The position numbers and the translations under genes are program-made. The notes beneath the pieces were generated by a model that saw only the letters and a program-made list of their open reading frames with translations, searched no databases and was not told the origin of the DNA. Shown in pieces: positions 36,264 through 44,106 of a stretch of DNA of 48,621 bases. Source of the DNA: an uncultured Gammaproteobacteria bacterium (lineage in GTDB: Bacteria > Pseudomonadota > Gammaproteobacteria > Steroidobacterales > Woeseiaceae); the NCBI GenBank assembly GCA_937899415.1, contig CALBPI010000027.1:1-48621 (forward strand), read 5' to 3'. Each line of letters begins with the position of its first letter. The stretch's first letter is position 1.

Positions 36264-37277
36264 ATGGGCCTGATTTCTTCTCTCTTCGTTCACAAAGTCG
36301 TTGGTGTGGCGACGGCGGCAACGCCACACGATGACGCGCGCAGAAGGTCGCTTTTCGACGCCGTCGCTATTGATCCCGACGCGCCACTGGACGCGCGCGT
36401 CATGGTTGAAGACACGGCCTACTACGCGTTGTGCGAACGTGTTGTTCGGGAGGACCCGCAAGGCGCGTCCGTAACGCTGCGCATTGGCGGGTCGATGCGC
36501 TGCGACGATTACGGCGCGTTCGGTCTGGCCTGGAAAACCGCAGTCGATCTGCGCAGCTCGTACGAACGCGCGGAACGCTACGGCGTGGTACTGACCAGCG
36601 TGTCGCGTTACGCGCTCGTCACTGAGAACGGCCGGCACTTTCTGGAGCTCAGGCGGGACGGCGAACGCCGGCTTGGCATGCGACTCTCCAACGAGCAGAC
36701 CATTGCCGCGCTGACGCAGATCAGCCGGGAAGTCAGTGGCCCCGACTTCGTACCCGACGCCGTTCACTTCAAGCACTCGGCGCCGAGCGATACAAGCGCG
36801 CATGAAAACTGGTTCGGTTGCCCCGTGCACTTCGACGCCGAACGCGACGCGTTGCAGGTCTCGGAGGCTGCGCTCACGACACCCAACAGACTCGGCGACG
36901 CCAGCGTGTCCGACTTCTTCGAGGCGCATCTGGAACAGACGCTGGGCGACCTGATCGAGGACAACGCGCTGGCCAAGCGGGTCCGAATCGAAGTGTCGCA
37001 GTCGTTAAGCGAAGGTGTGCCGACGCTTTCTGATGTGGCAAGCAGCCTCGGCATGAGCGGCCGAACATTGCAGCGGCGTCTGGCCGAGCAAGGTCACGCC
37101 TATCAGGACCTTGTGGACGCCGCCCGCCGCGAGCTCGCCGAGCGATTGCTGCGCGACACGGACTACGCACTGGCCGAGATCGCGTTTCTGACAGGCTTTT
37201 CCGAGCAAAGCGCCTTCACGCGTGCCTTCAAACGCTGGGCCGGCCAGACCCCGCGCTCGTTCCGACTGAAAGCCTGA
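36264..37277 (+). CDS. AraC-family transcriptional regulator
   Basis: 337 residues. The N-terminal ~200 residues resemble the arabinose-binding-like domain of OruR/ArgR-type AraC regulators. The C-terminal ~100 residues hold the two helix-turn-helix motifs: LSDVASSLGMSGRTLQRRLAEQG and LAEIAFLTGFSEQSAFTRAFKRWAGQTPRSFR. It precedes an NmrA-like and a DUF1772 gene, a frequent trio, so it probably controls them. The first 30 codons are repeated in diverged form 4.9 kb upstream. Confidence 0.93.
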   Translation: MGLISSLFVHKVVGVATAATPHDDARRRSLFDAVAIDPDAPLDARVMVEDTAYYALCERVVREDPQGASVTLRIGGSMRCDDYGAFGLAWKTAVDLRSSYERAERYGVVLTSVSRYALVTENGRHFLELRRDGERRLGMRLSNEQTIAALTQISREVSGPDFVPDAVHFKHSAPSDTSAHENWFGCPVHFDAERDALQVSEAALTTPNRLGDASVSDFFEAHLEQTLGDLIEDNALAKRVRIEVSQSLSEGVPTLSDVASSLGMSGRTLQRRLAEQGHAYQDLVDAARRELAERLLRDTDYALAEIAFLTGFSEQSAFTRAFKRWAGQTPRSFRLKA

Positions 37278-37291
37278 AACGCGGCCCCATG

Positions 37292-37431
37292 GTCATTGCG
37301 AGGCCGCGCCATCACACCCAGTCATTGCGAGGCCCCGAAGCGGCCGCGGCAATCTCCCAACGTCATCGTGACCCTAATGAGATTGCCGCGCTGCGCTCGC
37401 AATGACGAGAGGCGGAGGCGCTCGCAATGAC
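37292..37431. repeat. REP-like inverted repeat cluster
   Basis: Copies of a GTCATTGCGAG ... CCGCGGCAATCTC element occur in both orientations (GAGATTGCCGCGC ... CTCGCAATGAC), forming a long imperfect palindrome between araC and the NmrA-like gene. Related copies occur in three other places in the window. Confidence 0.85.
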
Positions 37432-37538
37432 GCGCCGTCTGGCGCCCGGTGTCAAAACACTGGCGCCTCTCGTCAAGAGTGTCGCGGGCAGACTTGCAAT
37501 CCTGAACCTGCCCCAAGCACTTCACCAAGGAACACGCC

Positions 37539-38393
37539 ATGACAACCCAAACTCATTCCTCAGACACCGCCGGATTAACACTGGTCATCGGCGGCACCGG
37601 CAAGACAGGCCGACGCGTCGTGGAACGCCTGCAGGCCCGCAACCTCCCCGTTCGCATCGGCTCGCGTTCGGCGGTACCCGCTTTTGACTGGCACAACGAG
37701 GCCAGCTGGGACGCAAGCCTTGCTGGTGTCGACGCGATCTACATCACCTACACGCCCGATCTTGCGATCCCCGGCGCGACTGATGCGATTCGCGCACTGG
37801 TCACACGAGCGAAAGCACAGGGCGTCAAGCGCGCAGTCATCCTCTCCGGTCGCGGCGAAGCGGAGGCGCAAGCCTGCGAGCAGATCGTCATGGAATCCGG
37901 TCTCGAGTGGACGGTTGTTCGCGCAAGCTGGTTCAACCAAAACTTCTCGGAAGGCGCCTTCATCGACATGGTTCACGCCGGTGAGATCGCATTGCCTGCG
38001 GGTGATACACCCGAGCCGTTCGTTGATGTCGACGATATCGCTGATGTCGCAGTTGCGGCACTGACCGAAGCCGGTCACCACGGCGAGGTCTACGAGGTCA
38101 CCGGGCCGCGACTCATGACGTTTCACGACATCGCGACCGAACTGTCACGCGCCACCGGTCGGGAGATTCGCTACACGGAGATTCCTCACGACGCCTTTAT
38201 CGATGCGGTCGCCGCTTCGGGCGCACCCAAAGACGTCGTTTGGATCATGGACTACCTGATCACGACCGTACTCGATGGACACAACGCGAATCTGACGCAC
38301 GGCGTCCAACGCGCGCTGGGGCGCCCGCCCCGTGACTTCGCCGACTACGCGAAGGCGGTGGCGGCATCCGGCGTCTGGGACGTGGCGGCGTGA
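37539..38393 (+). CDS. NmrA-like NAD(P)-binding Rossmann protein
   Basis: 284 residues, atypical short-chain dehydrogenase. The cofactor loop is VIGGTGKTGRRVVERL (~17-32); VILSGRGEAEAQACEQIVMESGLEWTVVRASWFNQNFSE and DVDDIADVAVAAL are typical of NmrA/quinone-reductase-type proteins that sense or reduce with NAD(P)H. The start has a CAAGGA site. The stop overlaps the DUF1772 start (GTGA), so they are coupled. This araC-nmrA-DUF1772 arrangement is common and probably serves detoxification of quinone-like or aromatic compounds (inferred). Confidence 0.9.
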   Translation: MTTQTHSSDTAGLTLVIGGTGKTGRRVVERLQARNLPVRIGSRSAVPAFDWHNEASWDASLAGVDAIYITYTPDLAIPGATDAIRALVTRAKAQGVKRAVILSGRGEAEAQACEQIVMESGLEWTVVRASWFNQNFSEGAFIDMVHAGEIALPAGDTPEPFVDVDDIADVAVAALTEAGHHGEVYEVTGPRLMTFHDIATELSRATGREIRYTEIPHDAFIDAVAASGAPKDVVWIMDYLITTVLDGHNANLTHGVQRALGRPPRDFADYAKAVAASGVWDVAA

Positions 38394-38869
38394 ACGGCTG
38401 GGCGCTCTACGGTTGCCTCGCGCTCGGATTCGCGAGCGCGTTGGTCGCTGGCGTATTCCAGTCCTTCTCGGACTTTGTCATGGCGGGCCTGGCACGCACC
38501 AGGACCGCTGGTGGCATCGAATCGATGCAGCAACTCAATCGCACCGTCATGCGTTCGGTGTTTCTCGCCACATTCCTCGCGCTGGTTCCGCTGACCGCAG
38601 GATTTGCGATCTATGGTGTCACGACGCTTGACGGCTCACCGCGAACACTGATCGTCGCTGCGTCCGCGGTTTACGTCGTAAGCGTGTTCGGTGTCACGAT
38701 GTTCGGCAACGTTCCCATGAACAATGCGCTCGACGCCTTGGCGTATGACAGTGAGGCCGCCCGCGACTACTGGCAGCGCTACACCCGGCAATGGACGCGA
38801 TGGAATCATGTTCGAACGCTGGGTGCCGCGGCAACGTCTGCGTTGTATCTGCTCGCCGTTGCGCAGTGA
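38390..38869 (+). CDS. DUF1772 (anthrone oxygenase-like) membrane protein
   Basis: 159 residues starting with GTG, overlapping the previous stop by four bases. Four hydrophobic helices with FQSFSDFVMAGLAR, GIESMQQLNRTVMRSVF, FGNVPMNNALD and the YTRQWTRWNHVRTLGAAATSALYLLA tail match DUF1772, whose fungal members oxidise anthrones. The bacterial role is unknown. It is coupled to the NmrA-like gene. Confidence 0.9.
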   Translation: MNGWALYGCLALGFASALVAGVFQSFSDFVMAGLARTRTAGGIESMQQLNRTVMRSVFLATFLALVPLTAGFAIYGVTTLDGSPRTLIVAASAVYVVSVFGVTMFGNVPMNNALDALAYDSEAARDYWQRYTRQWTRWNHVRTLGAAATSALYLLAVAQ

Positions 38870-38979
38870 TGGCCATGCTGCACTGCGCCAACGTTCAAGC
38901 ACCCGTGTTGCGCGTGCTGCCCACCCCCAAAGCTGGCATAGTCAGGTGCAATAACGACAACAACTGAAAGTGGGGCGGT

Positions 38980-40752
38980 ATGGGGTACAAGGCCTTCATC
39001 AGCTACAGCCATGCTGATGCGCAATGGGCGAACTGGATTCAGCGAGCGATCGAGCGGTACCGTGTGCCAACCAAGCTCGTCGACAAACACGGGCTTACTT
39101 CGAATCGTCTGGGCTCTGTGTTTCTCGACCGCGAAGAGCTTTCCTCGTCGTCGAGTCTGAGCGACGTCATTCAGTCAGCGCTCGAAGATTCCGAAAACCT
39201 GATCCTTGTTTGCTCGCCGTCGGCCGCAGCATCGCGATGGGTGAATGAAGAGGTTGAGACCTTCAAGGCGCTCGGTCGTGGCGACCGCATCTTCTGTTTG
39301 ATTGTCGACGGAAACGACGGCACCTACTTCCCTGCCGCGCTTGCCGATGACGAACCGCTGGGCGTCGACGTACGACCTAACGCCGACGGCAAAGGCAATG
39401 CCAAACTCAAGATTGTTGCAAGCCTGCTCGACGTACCATTTGCGAGCCTCAAGGACCGCGAGCAGCGAAGACGGACGCAGCTCTTTGCCACGGCGACCGC
39501 CGCCGCTGTCGTCGTCTCAGGCGTCATGACGGCTCTGGCCATCAATGCCGTAATCGCGGGCCGTGAAGCCGAACGAAGTCGTGTCGTGGCGACCGAAGCG
39601 CTTGCCGACGCCGAGGCGGTCGCGGAATTCCTTGCGACGATGCTTGTGGAGATCGATCCCGAGGCAATGGGGGCAACGATTGTCACGGGCGTTCAAGGCG
39701 GCGACACGACGGTCGCACTGCCCGCCAATTTCAACAGCACCGATCTCGCGCGCCAACTACTCGATGAGCATGTCCTTACTAAAGCGACCACGGCCGTTGA
39801 GTCTCAGTTCGCGGGTCGTCCCAGCATTGGCGGGCGACTGGGTGGCGCGCTTGGTGCCAGCTATCACGCAATCGGGCTCTATGAGCAGGCGACAGCGCGC
39901 TACCAGGACGCCCTCGAACTCAACCGCGAGGAGTTTGGAGACGCCGATCCACGCACCGTCTCAGCACAGTCCGGGCTGGGCATGGCCCTGCTTTACGGCG
40001 GCCAGCTGGATGCGTCGGTTGCGGCGTTCGAGAACGCCGTACGTGTCGCGCGCGAATCATTGGGCGTTCGCCATGACGAGACGTTGTCTGCGATGAACGG
40101 CCTCGCCATGGCCTATACAGACTATGACCGACTAGAGGAAGCCCGCGATCTCCTGGAGGAAACCAGTACCTACATGCTCGAGCTGCGCGGCCCGGAAGAC
40201 CCCTACACCATGGACGTACGCGCCAACCTCGGTTGGACGCTTTACCAACTCAAGGACTATGAGCGGGCTGAACCCATCACCCGCGAGCAGTACGAACTGC
40301 GATCAAGGATCCTCGGCCCCGACGCCTACGAAACCCTATCGACGCTCAACAACCTGGCGCTCATTTACGGCGCAACCGGTCGGTTCGAAGAAGCCGAAGC
40401 CGCGCACCGTCAGGAATGGGAGACCAGCCAACGCGTGCTGGGCAAGGACCACCCGGAAGTTCTCATTTCCATGCTCAACCTTGGACGCGTCATGTCCAAG
40501 CAGGGCAAGAATGACGGCGCCGATGTGTTGCTCACCGACGCTCTGGAACGCGCCGACCGCGTCCTGCCACCCGTTCACCCGCTGCTTGCCGCCATAGCAA
40601 CCGCGTGCGCTGAGGTCGCCACGGCGAAGGGAGACCGCGAGAAAGCTCTCGGATTACTGCTGCGTGTGCAGTCGATTTACGAGCAGATCTTTCCGCCCGG
40701 GCATCCTCGCTTTAACCGGCTGCAGGAACTGTTGGCCGAAGCGCGCAGCTAA
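38980..40752 (+). CDS. TIR-domain, transmembrane, TPR protein
   Basis: 590 residues. Residues 1-~130 are a TIR domain: KAFISYSHADAQWANWI (box 1) and SPSAAASRWVNEEVETF, where WVNEE puts E91 four residues after W87, as the catalytic glutamate of NAD-cleaving TIRs is placed. One transmembrane helix follows (~168-192), then a region (~290-580) of tetratricopeptide-type helical repeats (ALELNREEFGDADPRTVSAQSGLGMALLYGGQLD and further units). TIR enzymes cleave NAD or make cyclic ADP-ribose signals; the TPR part probably senses a partner or trigger. The stop is 33 bases before the SLOG-SLATT gene. NADase activity is inferred from one motif. Confidence 0.9.
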   Translation: MGYKAFISYSHADAQWANWIQRAIERYRVPTKLVDKHGLTSNRLGSVFLDREELSSSSSLSDVIQSALEDSENLILVCSPSAAASRWVNEEVETFKALGRGDRIFCLIVDGNDGTYFPAALADDEPLGVDVRPNADGKGNAKLKIVASLLDVPFASLKDREQRRRTQLFATATAAAVVVSGVMTALAINAVIAGREAERSRVVATEALADAEAVAEFLATMLVEIDPEAMGATIVTGVQGGDTTVALPANFNSTDLARQLLDEHVLTKATTAVESQFAGRPSIGGRLGGALGASYHAIGLYEQATARYQDALELNREEFGDADPRTVSAQSGLGMALLYGGQLDASVAAFENAVRVARESLGVRHDETLSAMNGLAMAYTDYDRLEEARDLLEETSTYMLELRGPEDPYTMDVRANLGWTLYQLKDYERAEPITREQYELRSRILGPDAYETLSTLNNLALIYGATGRFEEAEAAHRQEWETSQRVLGKDHPEVLISMLNLGRVMSKQGKNDGADVLLTDALERADRVLPPVHPLLAAIATACAEVATAKGDREKALGLLLRVQSIYEQIFPPGHPRFNRLQELLAEARS

Positions 40753-40785
40753 ACGTCAACGTTCGCAATTGTTTGCCGCACCACG

Positions 40786-42534
40786 ATGACTGACGACGCA
40801 TCGTCACACCCACGCCTGCCCTTGCTGGTTGCCGTGACGGGCCACCGCGATATGGTGGCCGACGAGCTGGCGGGAATCCGGGCCGCCGTTAGTCGCTGTC
40901 TCACCGAACTCATCTCACGCTACCCGGAACGCGAGCTTGTCGTCATGACGGCATTAGCCGCAGGCGCTGACCAACTCGCCGCAGACGTCGCTCACGAGGC
41001 AGGCTGCCGCGTGTTTGCGGTGCTGCCGATGAACGCAGAGATCTATCGCACCGATTTCGCGGCAACCGACGAGCTTGCCGCCTTCGACGCGCATCTCAAA
41101 AAGGCGGACACCGTCATCGAATTGCCGCCCGCACCAGGGGCATCGGAATCCGAGATAGCCGCGGCGGGCCCCGCGCGCGACACCCAGTATGCGCGCCTTG
41201 GCGTCTACCTGGCTGCGCACTGTCATGTGCTCATCGCGGTCTGGGACGGAAAGCCACCGCAGCACGTCGGTGGCACGGGTCACGTGGTCCAGTTTCACCA
41301 CGACGACGTCATGCCGGGCCACACGGGGAGCGTGTTTGCGACGCGACAGATGCTCATCGATGACGAAAGCGACCTCGTGTTTCACATCGTGTGCTCTCGT
41401 GATCGAGAAGACGGCAAGCCCGCACCCGGACTTCAACCACTCGAAACCACGTGGTTCACCAAAGACCCTGCACAACCCCGCAACCCGCAACTGCCACAGC
41501 AACATCTGGACATCTTTGCGCACAGTGCAACGTTTTCTCGGGACGTGGCACGCGAGCAAGACTACATTCGGCGCAACGCTTATCCGCTAGCCGATGCCGC
41601 GGCACTCGCCACCTTGCCGCCTGGCGCAGCTAACATCGATTACTGGCATCGGGCCGCCGACGCGCTGGCCAGCCTGTACCAACGTAAGGTCATCCGCACA
41701 CTGAAGCTCACGCACGCGCTGGCGTTTCTCATGGGCGCCTGCTTCATCCTTTACGCCGATGTGCAGACGGAACGTCTATTCATGTTGGGGTTCCTAGGCC
41801 TTTTTGGCCTGGCCCTCGCCTTGGGTCTCACGGCAAAACGAGGCGACTGGGCCCGCAAGTACCTCGACTACCGCGCATTGGCCGAAGGTCTGCGCGTACA
41901 GTTTTACTGGGCCGTCGCGGGCGTCCGTGACGAAAACGACTCCAGGTTTACGCACGACAATTTTCTGCGGACTCAAGACCCGTCCCTGGGCTGGATCCGC
42001 AACGTGATGCGCGTCGCAGGCCTGCACGTTGATGCCCGTCCCGCCGCAGAGATCCGGCACGTGGACTTCGTGATTCGCGAGTGGATCGGCGACGCAAACT
42101 CCGGGCAACTCGGCTATTTCGAAAAACGTGCGAGTGAACGCACGGCGAGACACCGCATCACGGAGCGTCTCGAACGTCTGAGTCTGGCGATCAGCGCCGC
42201 AATGGTCGGCTTCTTCGTGATTGCAGGCGGCTGGTTACCCGACGCCTGGACCGGTGTTTTGCTGGCTGTCATGGGTGGTCTGCTGCTGGCTTACGGGATT
42301 CGCGAAGGCTATGCATACGCGATCGCGGAAAAAGAGCTGATCAAACAGTACACGTTCATGTGGAAGCTGTTTGCGAGCGCCGGTGTTCGACTCAAGGCGG
42401 CCGACGATGACGAAGAGAAACGTCAGATTCTTCGTGCGCTGGGACGCGCTGCCCTCGATGAGCACAGCGAGTGGCTGGTCATGCAACGCAGTCGTACGGT
42501 TGAAGGCAGCGAAGTCTGGCGCATGAGCAACTGA
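40786..42534 (+). CDS. SLOG domain fused to two SLATT-like membrane modules
   Basis: 582 residues. Residues ~12-200 form a Rossmann-like SLOG domain: LLVAVTGHRDM (18-22 loop) and LVVMTALAAGADQLAADVAHEAGCRVFAVLPM. Residues ~285-375 hold two transmembrane helices (~308-325, ~331-349) followed by KYLDYRALAEGLRVQFYWAVAGV, typical of SLATT 2TM effectors. A second 2TM unit (~465-483, ~487-505) with another helical tail follows. SLOG domains bind nucleotide-derived ligands, and SLATT modules are proposed membrane-damaging effectors in nucleotide-signal conflict systems. Together with the TIR gene just upstream this suggests signal production and response (inferred). The stop is soon followed by an AT-rich UP element. 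Confidence 0.82.
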   Translation: MTDDASSHPRLPLLVAVTGHRDMVADELAGIRAAVSRCLTELISRYPERELVVMTALAAGADQLAADVAHEAGCRVFAVLPMNAEIYRTDFAATDELAAFDAHLKKADTVIELPPAPGASESEIAAAGPARDTQYARLGVYLAAHCHVLIAVWDGKPPQHVGGTGHVVQFHHDDVMPGHTGSVFATRQMLIDDESDLVFHIVCSRDREDGKPAPGLQPLETTWFTKDPAQPRNPQLPQQHLDIFAHSATFSRDVAREQDYIRRNAYPLADAAALATLPPGAANIDYWHRAADALASLYQRKVIRTLKLTHALAFLMGACFILYADVQTERLFMLGFLGLFGLALALGLTAKRGDWARKYLDYRALAEGLRVQFYWAVAGVRDENDSRFTHDNFLRTQDPSLGWIRNVMRVAGLHVDARPAAEIRHVDFVIREWIGDANSGQLGYFEKRASERTARHRITERLERLSLAISAAMVGFFVIAGGWLPDAWTGVLLAVMGGLLLAYGIREGYAYAIAEKELIKQYTFMWKLFASAGVRLKAADDDEEKRQILRALGRAALDEHSEWLVMQRSRTVEGSEVWRMSN

Positions 42535-42554
42535 CCAACGCATTGCATTTGTTA

Positions 42555-42609
42555 CAAACAAAATTTTTTTTGCAATAGCTGTTGACAGAAATTTTTCGAA
42601 GCGTATAGT
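42555..42609 (+). promoter_or_regulatory. Strong rrn-type sigma70 promoter with UP element
   Basis: An A/T-tract (AAAATTTTTTTT) lies directly upstream of TTGACA (42582-42587), then a 16-base spacer, TATAGT (42604-42609) and a GC-rich discriminator (CCCGCCCCC). This combination is that of stringently controlled rRNA/tRNA promoters. Confidence 0.85.
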
Positions 42610-42615
42610 CCCGCC

Positions 42616-42843
42616 CCCTATGAAAAACCACGCGCAAAATATGTTCGTGTTCGAAGCCGGTATAGCGCCGCGCCATCCCATTGGTGCGTGCCGACTCCGA
42701 GGGGTTCTTACGCCTTCGAGTTATTGGTCCGACGTACTGGCCGAGATGACCTAGCCTTTCCGCACATTGCTGGAAGGCTCAAATGACTTTGTGCCTTCCA
42801 GAGCTAAGAAGCCCTGGTTGGTGTTACCGATCAGGGCTTTTTT
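42616..42843 (+). ncRNA. Leader RNA or small RNA from the rrn-type promoter
   Basis: About 230 nt run from the predicted start to an intrinsic terminator. A 44-codon frame (ATG 42620, stop 42752-42754) could be a leader peptide. Its stop abuts the first of three pairing segments: AGCCTTTCC can pair with GGAAGGCT, or CTGGAAGGC (42770-42778) can pair with GCCTTCCAG (42793-42801). These two hairpins exclude each other, as in attenuators. No match to 6S, tmRNA, RNase P or SRP RNA. It may be a terminated leader or a free small RNA. Confidence 0.4.
42809..42843 (+). terminator. Intrinsic terminator in the leader
   Basis: AAGCCCTG pairs with CAGGGCTT across a 15-base loop, followed by a run of T. 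It lies ~200 bases after the promoter and just before boxA, so it could act as an attenuator for the tRNA array. Confidence 0.88.
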
Positions 42844-42861
42844 GTTGCCCTGCTCGTACGA

Positions 42862-42870
42862 TCTTTAACA
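42862..42870 (+). promoter_or_regulatory. boxA-like antitermination element
   Basis: TCTTTAACA matches the boxA of gammaproteobacterial rRNA leaders, which recruits NusB-S10 and allows read-through. It is followed by AATGCGGATTGTGTGAATA, reminiscent of the sequence leading into 16S RNA, but no 16S follows. Confidence 0.7.
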
Positions 42871-42885
42871 ATGCGGATTGTGTGA
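42867..42885 (+). repeat. 19-base sequence, inverted copy at 47771
   Basis: AACAATGCGGATTGTGTGA overlaps the end of boxA. Its exact reverse complement lies just upstream of the HNH gene. Confidence 0.8.
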
Positions 42886-42969
42886 ATAACGGGGCAGTGT
42901 TGCTAACAGCAGTGTCTACAGACCCCACTGCGCACCCAACACAGGGTGCCTGCCCCAACTCCAGTCACC

Positions 42970-43077
42970 GTCATTGCGAGGCGCCGAAGGCGCCGCGGCA
43001 AACTCTTGACGCCAAAGTGCGATTTGAGAGATTGCCGCGCTTCGCTCGCAATGACTCGAAACGTCGCTCGCAATGAC
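42970..43077. repeat. REP-like inverted repeat cluster
   Basis: GTCATTGCGAGGCGCCGAAGG followed by inverted copies GAGATTGCCGCGC ... CTCGCAATGAC, ending 17 bases before tRNA-Ala. Same family as the other three clusters. Confidence 0.85.
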
Positions 43078-43094
43078 GGTGATTGGTTACCCCC

Positions 43095-43169
43095 GGGGGA
43101 TTGGTTCACTGGTAGAACACCGCCTTTGCAAGGCGGCGGTACGCGGTTCGATTCCGCGATCCTCCACCA
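43095..43169 (+). tRNA. tRNA-Ala (TGC), CCA encoded
   Basis: All four stems pair. Acceptor GGGGGAT/ATCCTCC includes the G3-U70 wobble that specifies alanine. D-stem GTTC/GAAC with GG in the loop, anticodon stem CCGCC/GGCGG around TTTGCAA (anticodon TGC), T-arm CGCGG-TTCGATT-CCGCG, then A and CCA. It is the one fully canonical member of the array, at its head. Confidence 0.93.
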
Positions 43170-43641
43170 TATTCCGGGTTATCGGCTTCGGCCGAGACCC
43201 TGTCTAGCGGCCTGGCGCTGCTAACCGTCGGTAACGGCGGGAAAGGAACGCGACCATGGCGTTTCGCCGGAGTGAAAGCTTCGGTCAATCCAGGCAAGTT
43301 CGGCCTCAGATTTTTCGGCTTCGGCCGGAGATAGCGGTGAAGCGGTGCGCGGAAGTAGCGTGACTCAAGCACCGGCCCAGGCCGGGAATGCCGGTCCGCG
43401 AAAGACCACGTGGTGGTGCAACCCGCGACACCAACATCGGCAACCGTGAGGGGTAACGAATAGTGCAGATCAGTGCGAGCTTTGCAGGCGAGCGCGACTG
43501 TGCAGAGAACAAGGGTTCTGGGCGTCAACCAGCGTCCTTGTCATCGGTCCAGTAACCGGCAGGTGAACGACACTCGGCGTGTTGTATTTCGTCATCCAAA
43601 AGGTGGCGAAGCGACTGAGACGCGCACGTCGCAATGGAACT
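43170..43641 (+). other. 470-base structured non-coding stretch inside tRNA array
   Basis: No credible coding frame. Strong hairpins include GGGT-TAT-CGGC-TTCG-GCCG-AG-ACCC right after tRNA-Ala and CGGC-TTCG-GCCG again ~43312. No tRNA T-arm consensus and no match I can make to RNase P, tmRNA or group I/II intron cores. It may be a spacer, degraded tRNAs or an unknown RNA. Confidence 0.4.
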
Positions 43642-43713
43642 TCGTCAGAAGCTCAATGGATGAGCGTTCGATATGAACTCGAAAGGCTGCAGGTTCGAAT
43701 CCTGTATGGCGCA
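43642..43713 (+). tRNA. Degenerate tRNA-like gene, Arg-type T-arm
   Basis: D-stem GCTC/GAGC with GG loop, anticodon stem TTCGA/TCGAA and T-arm GCAGG-TTCGAAT-CCTGT are intact. The acceptor has only five pairs (CGTCA with TGGCG), positions 8-9 are AA, the anticodon loop is TATGAAC without U33, and CCA is not encoded. The 3' part resembles tRNA-Arg, but no valid anticodon exists, so it cannot decode normally. Probably a pseudogene or a tRNA-like RNA with another role. Confidence 0.6.
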
Positions 43714-44106
43714 CCCACAAGTGCAACGCAAAGACGCGTCTCGGCATGCATCGAAAATGGCTTAAGGCCGAAGCCATCGGGTAATTCGGCGGTCGAAACA
43801 GCCGCAAGCTGTGGCGACCTTGGCAGCGAGCCGCACGGTTGAGTAGCCCTCATTTGGAGCTCGCAAGGCTCACGGTAAGCGAACTGCCGACTAGATGTAC
43901 GCGACGAGTGACACGCCACACTCTCAGAAAAGGCAGTCATGATCGGTTACCTGCAAGCTCGCAGCCGCGATTTGCAGGTGGACACGCAGGCAACTGCCGC
44001 AGGCAAGCGGTGGGTACTCTGGCAAAAGGTCGATCGCACACGGTGTAGTCTCAACCGTTCTCTTTCCGCCGCTGCGCCGAGATAAGCGTCGCGCGGCACA
44101 CTTTCC
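43714..44106 (+). other. Structured non-coding stretch between tRNA-like genes
   Basis: Contains the hairpin GGTCG-AA-ACAGC-CGCAA-GCTGT-GG-CGACC (43790s-43820s) and an ATGGCTT/AAGCCAT stem before it. No coding frame of note and no full tRNA seen. Confidence 0.4.

Noticed and set aside
31335-36357. Integrase-type attachment sites at the two araC ends
   Set aside because: The copies differ at several bases, homology begins exactly at the start codon and no integrase is present; homologous recombination or an old gene duplication fits better.
37292-37431. CRISPR-like repeats
   Set aside because: The repeats are inverted, irregularly spaced REP-type elements without spacers of constant length, and no cas gene is present.
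38980-42534. Classical Thoeris (ThsA/ThsB)
   Set aside because: No SIR2 or macro domain is present; the effector is SLOG with SLATT-like membrane units, so it is called Thoeris-like only by analogy.
42620-42754. 44-codon frame just after the rrn-type promoter
   Set aside because: Not called as a gene: no ribosome site and no conserved pattern. It is kept only as a possible leader peptide in the leader RNA entry.
42861-43094. Start of a 16S rRNA gene after boxA
   Set aside because: No 16S 5' sequence is present; REP repeats and tRNA-Ala follow.
43106-43528. 140-codon minus-strand frame over tRNA-Ala and the structured stretch
   Set aside because: Its C-terminus is the usual false protein read from the antisense of a tRNA (SRNRT-type), and the area is clearly RNA.
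43170-43641. Group I or II intron, RNase P RNA, tmRNA or 6S RNA
   Set aside because: None of the core motifs I know for these RNAs could be found by eye.
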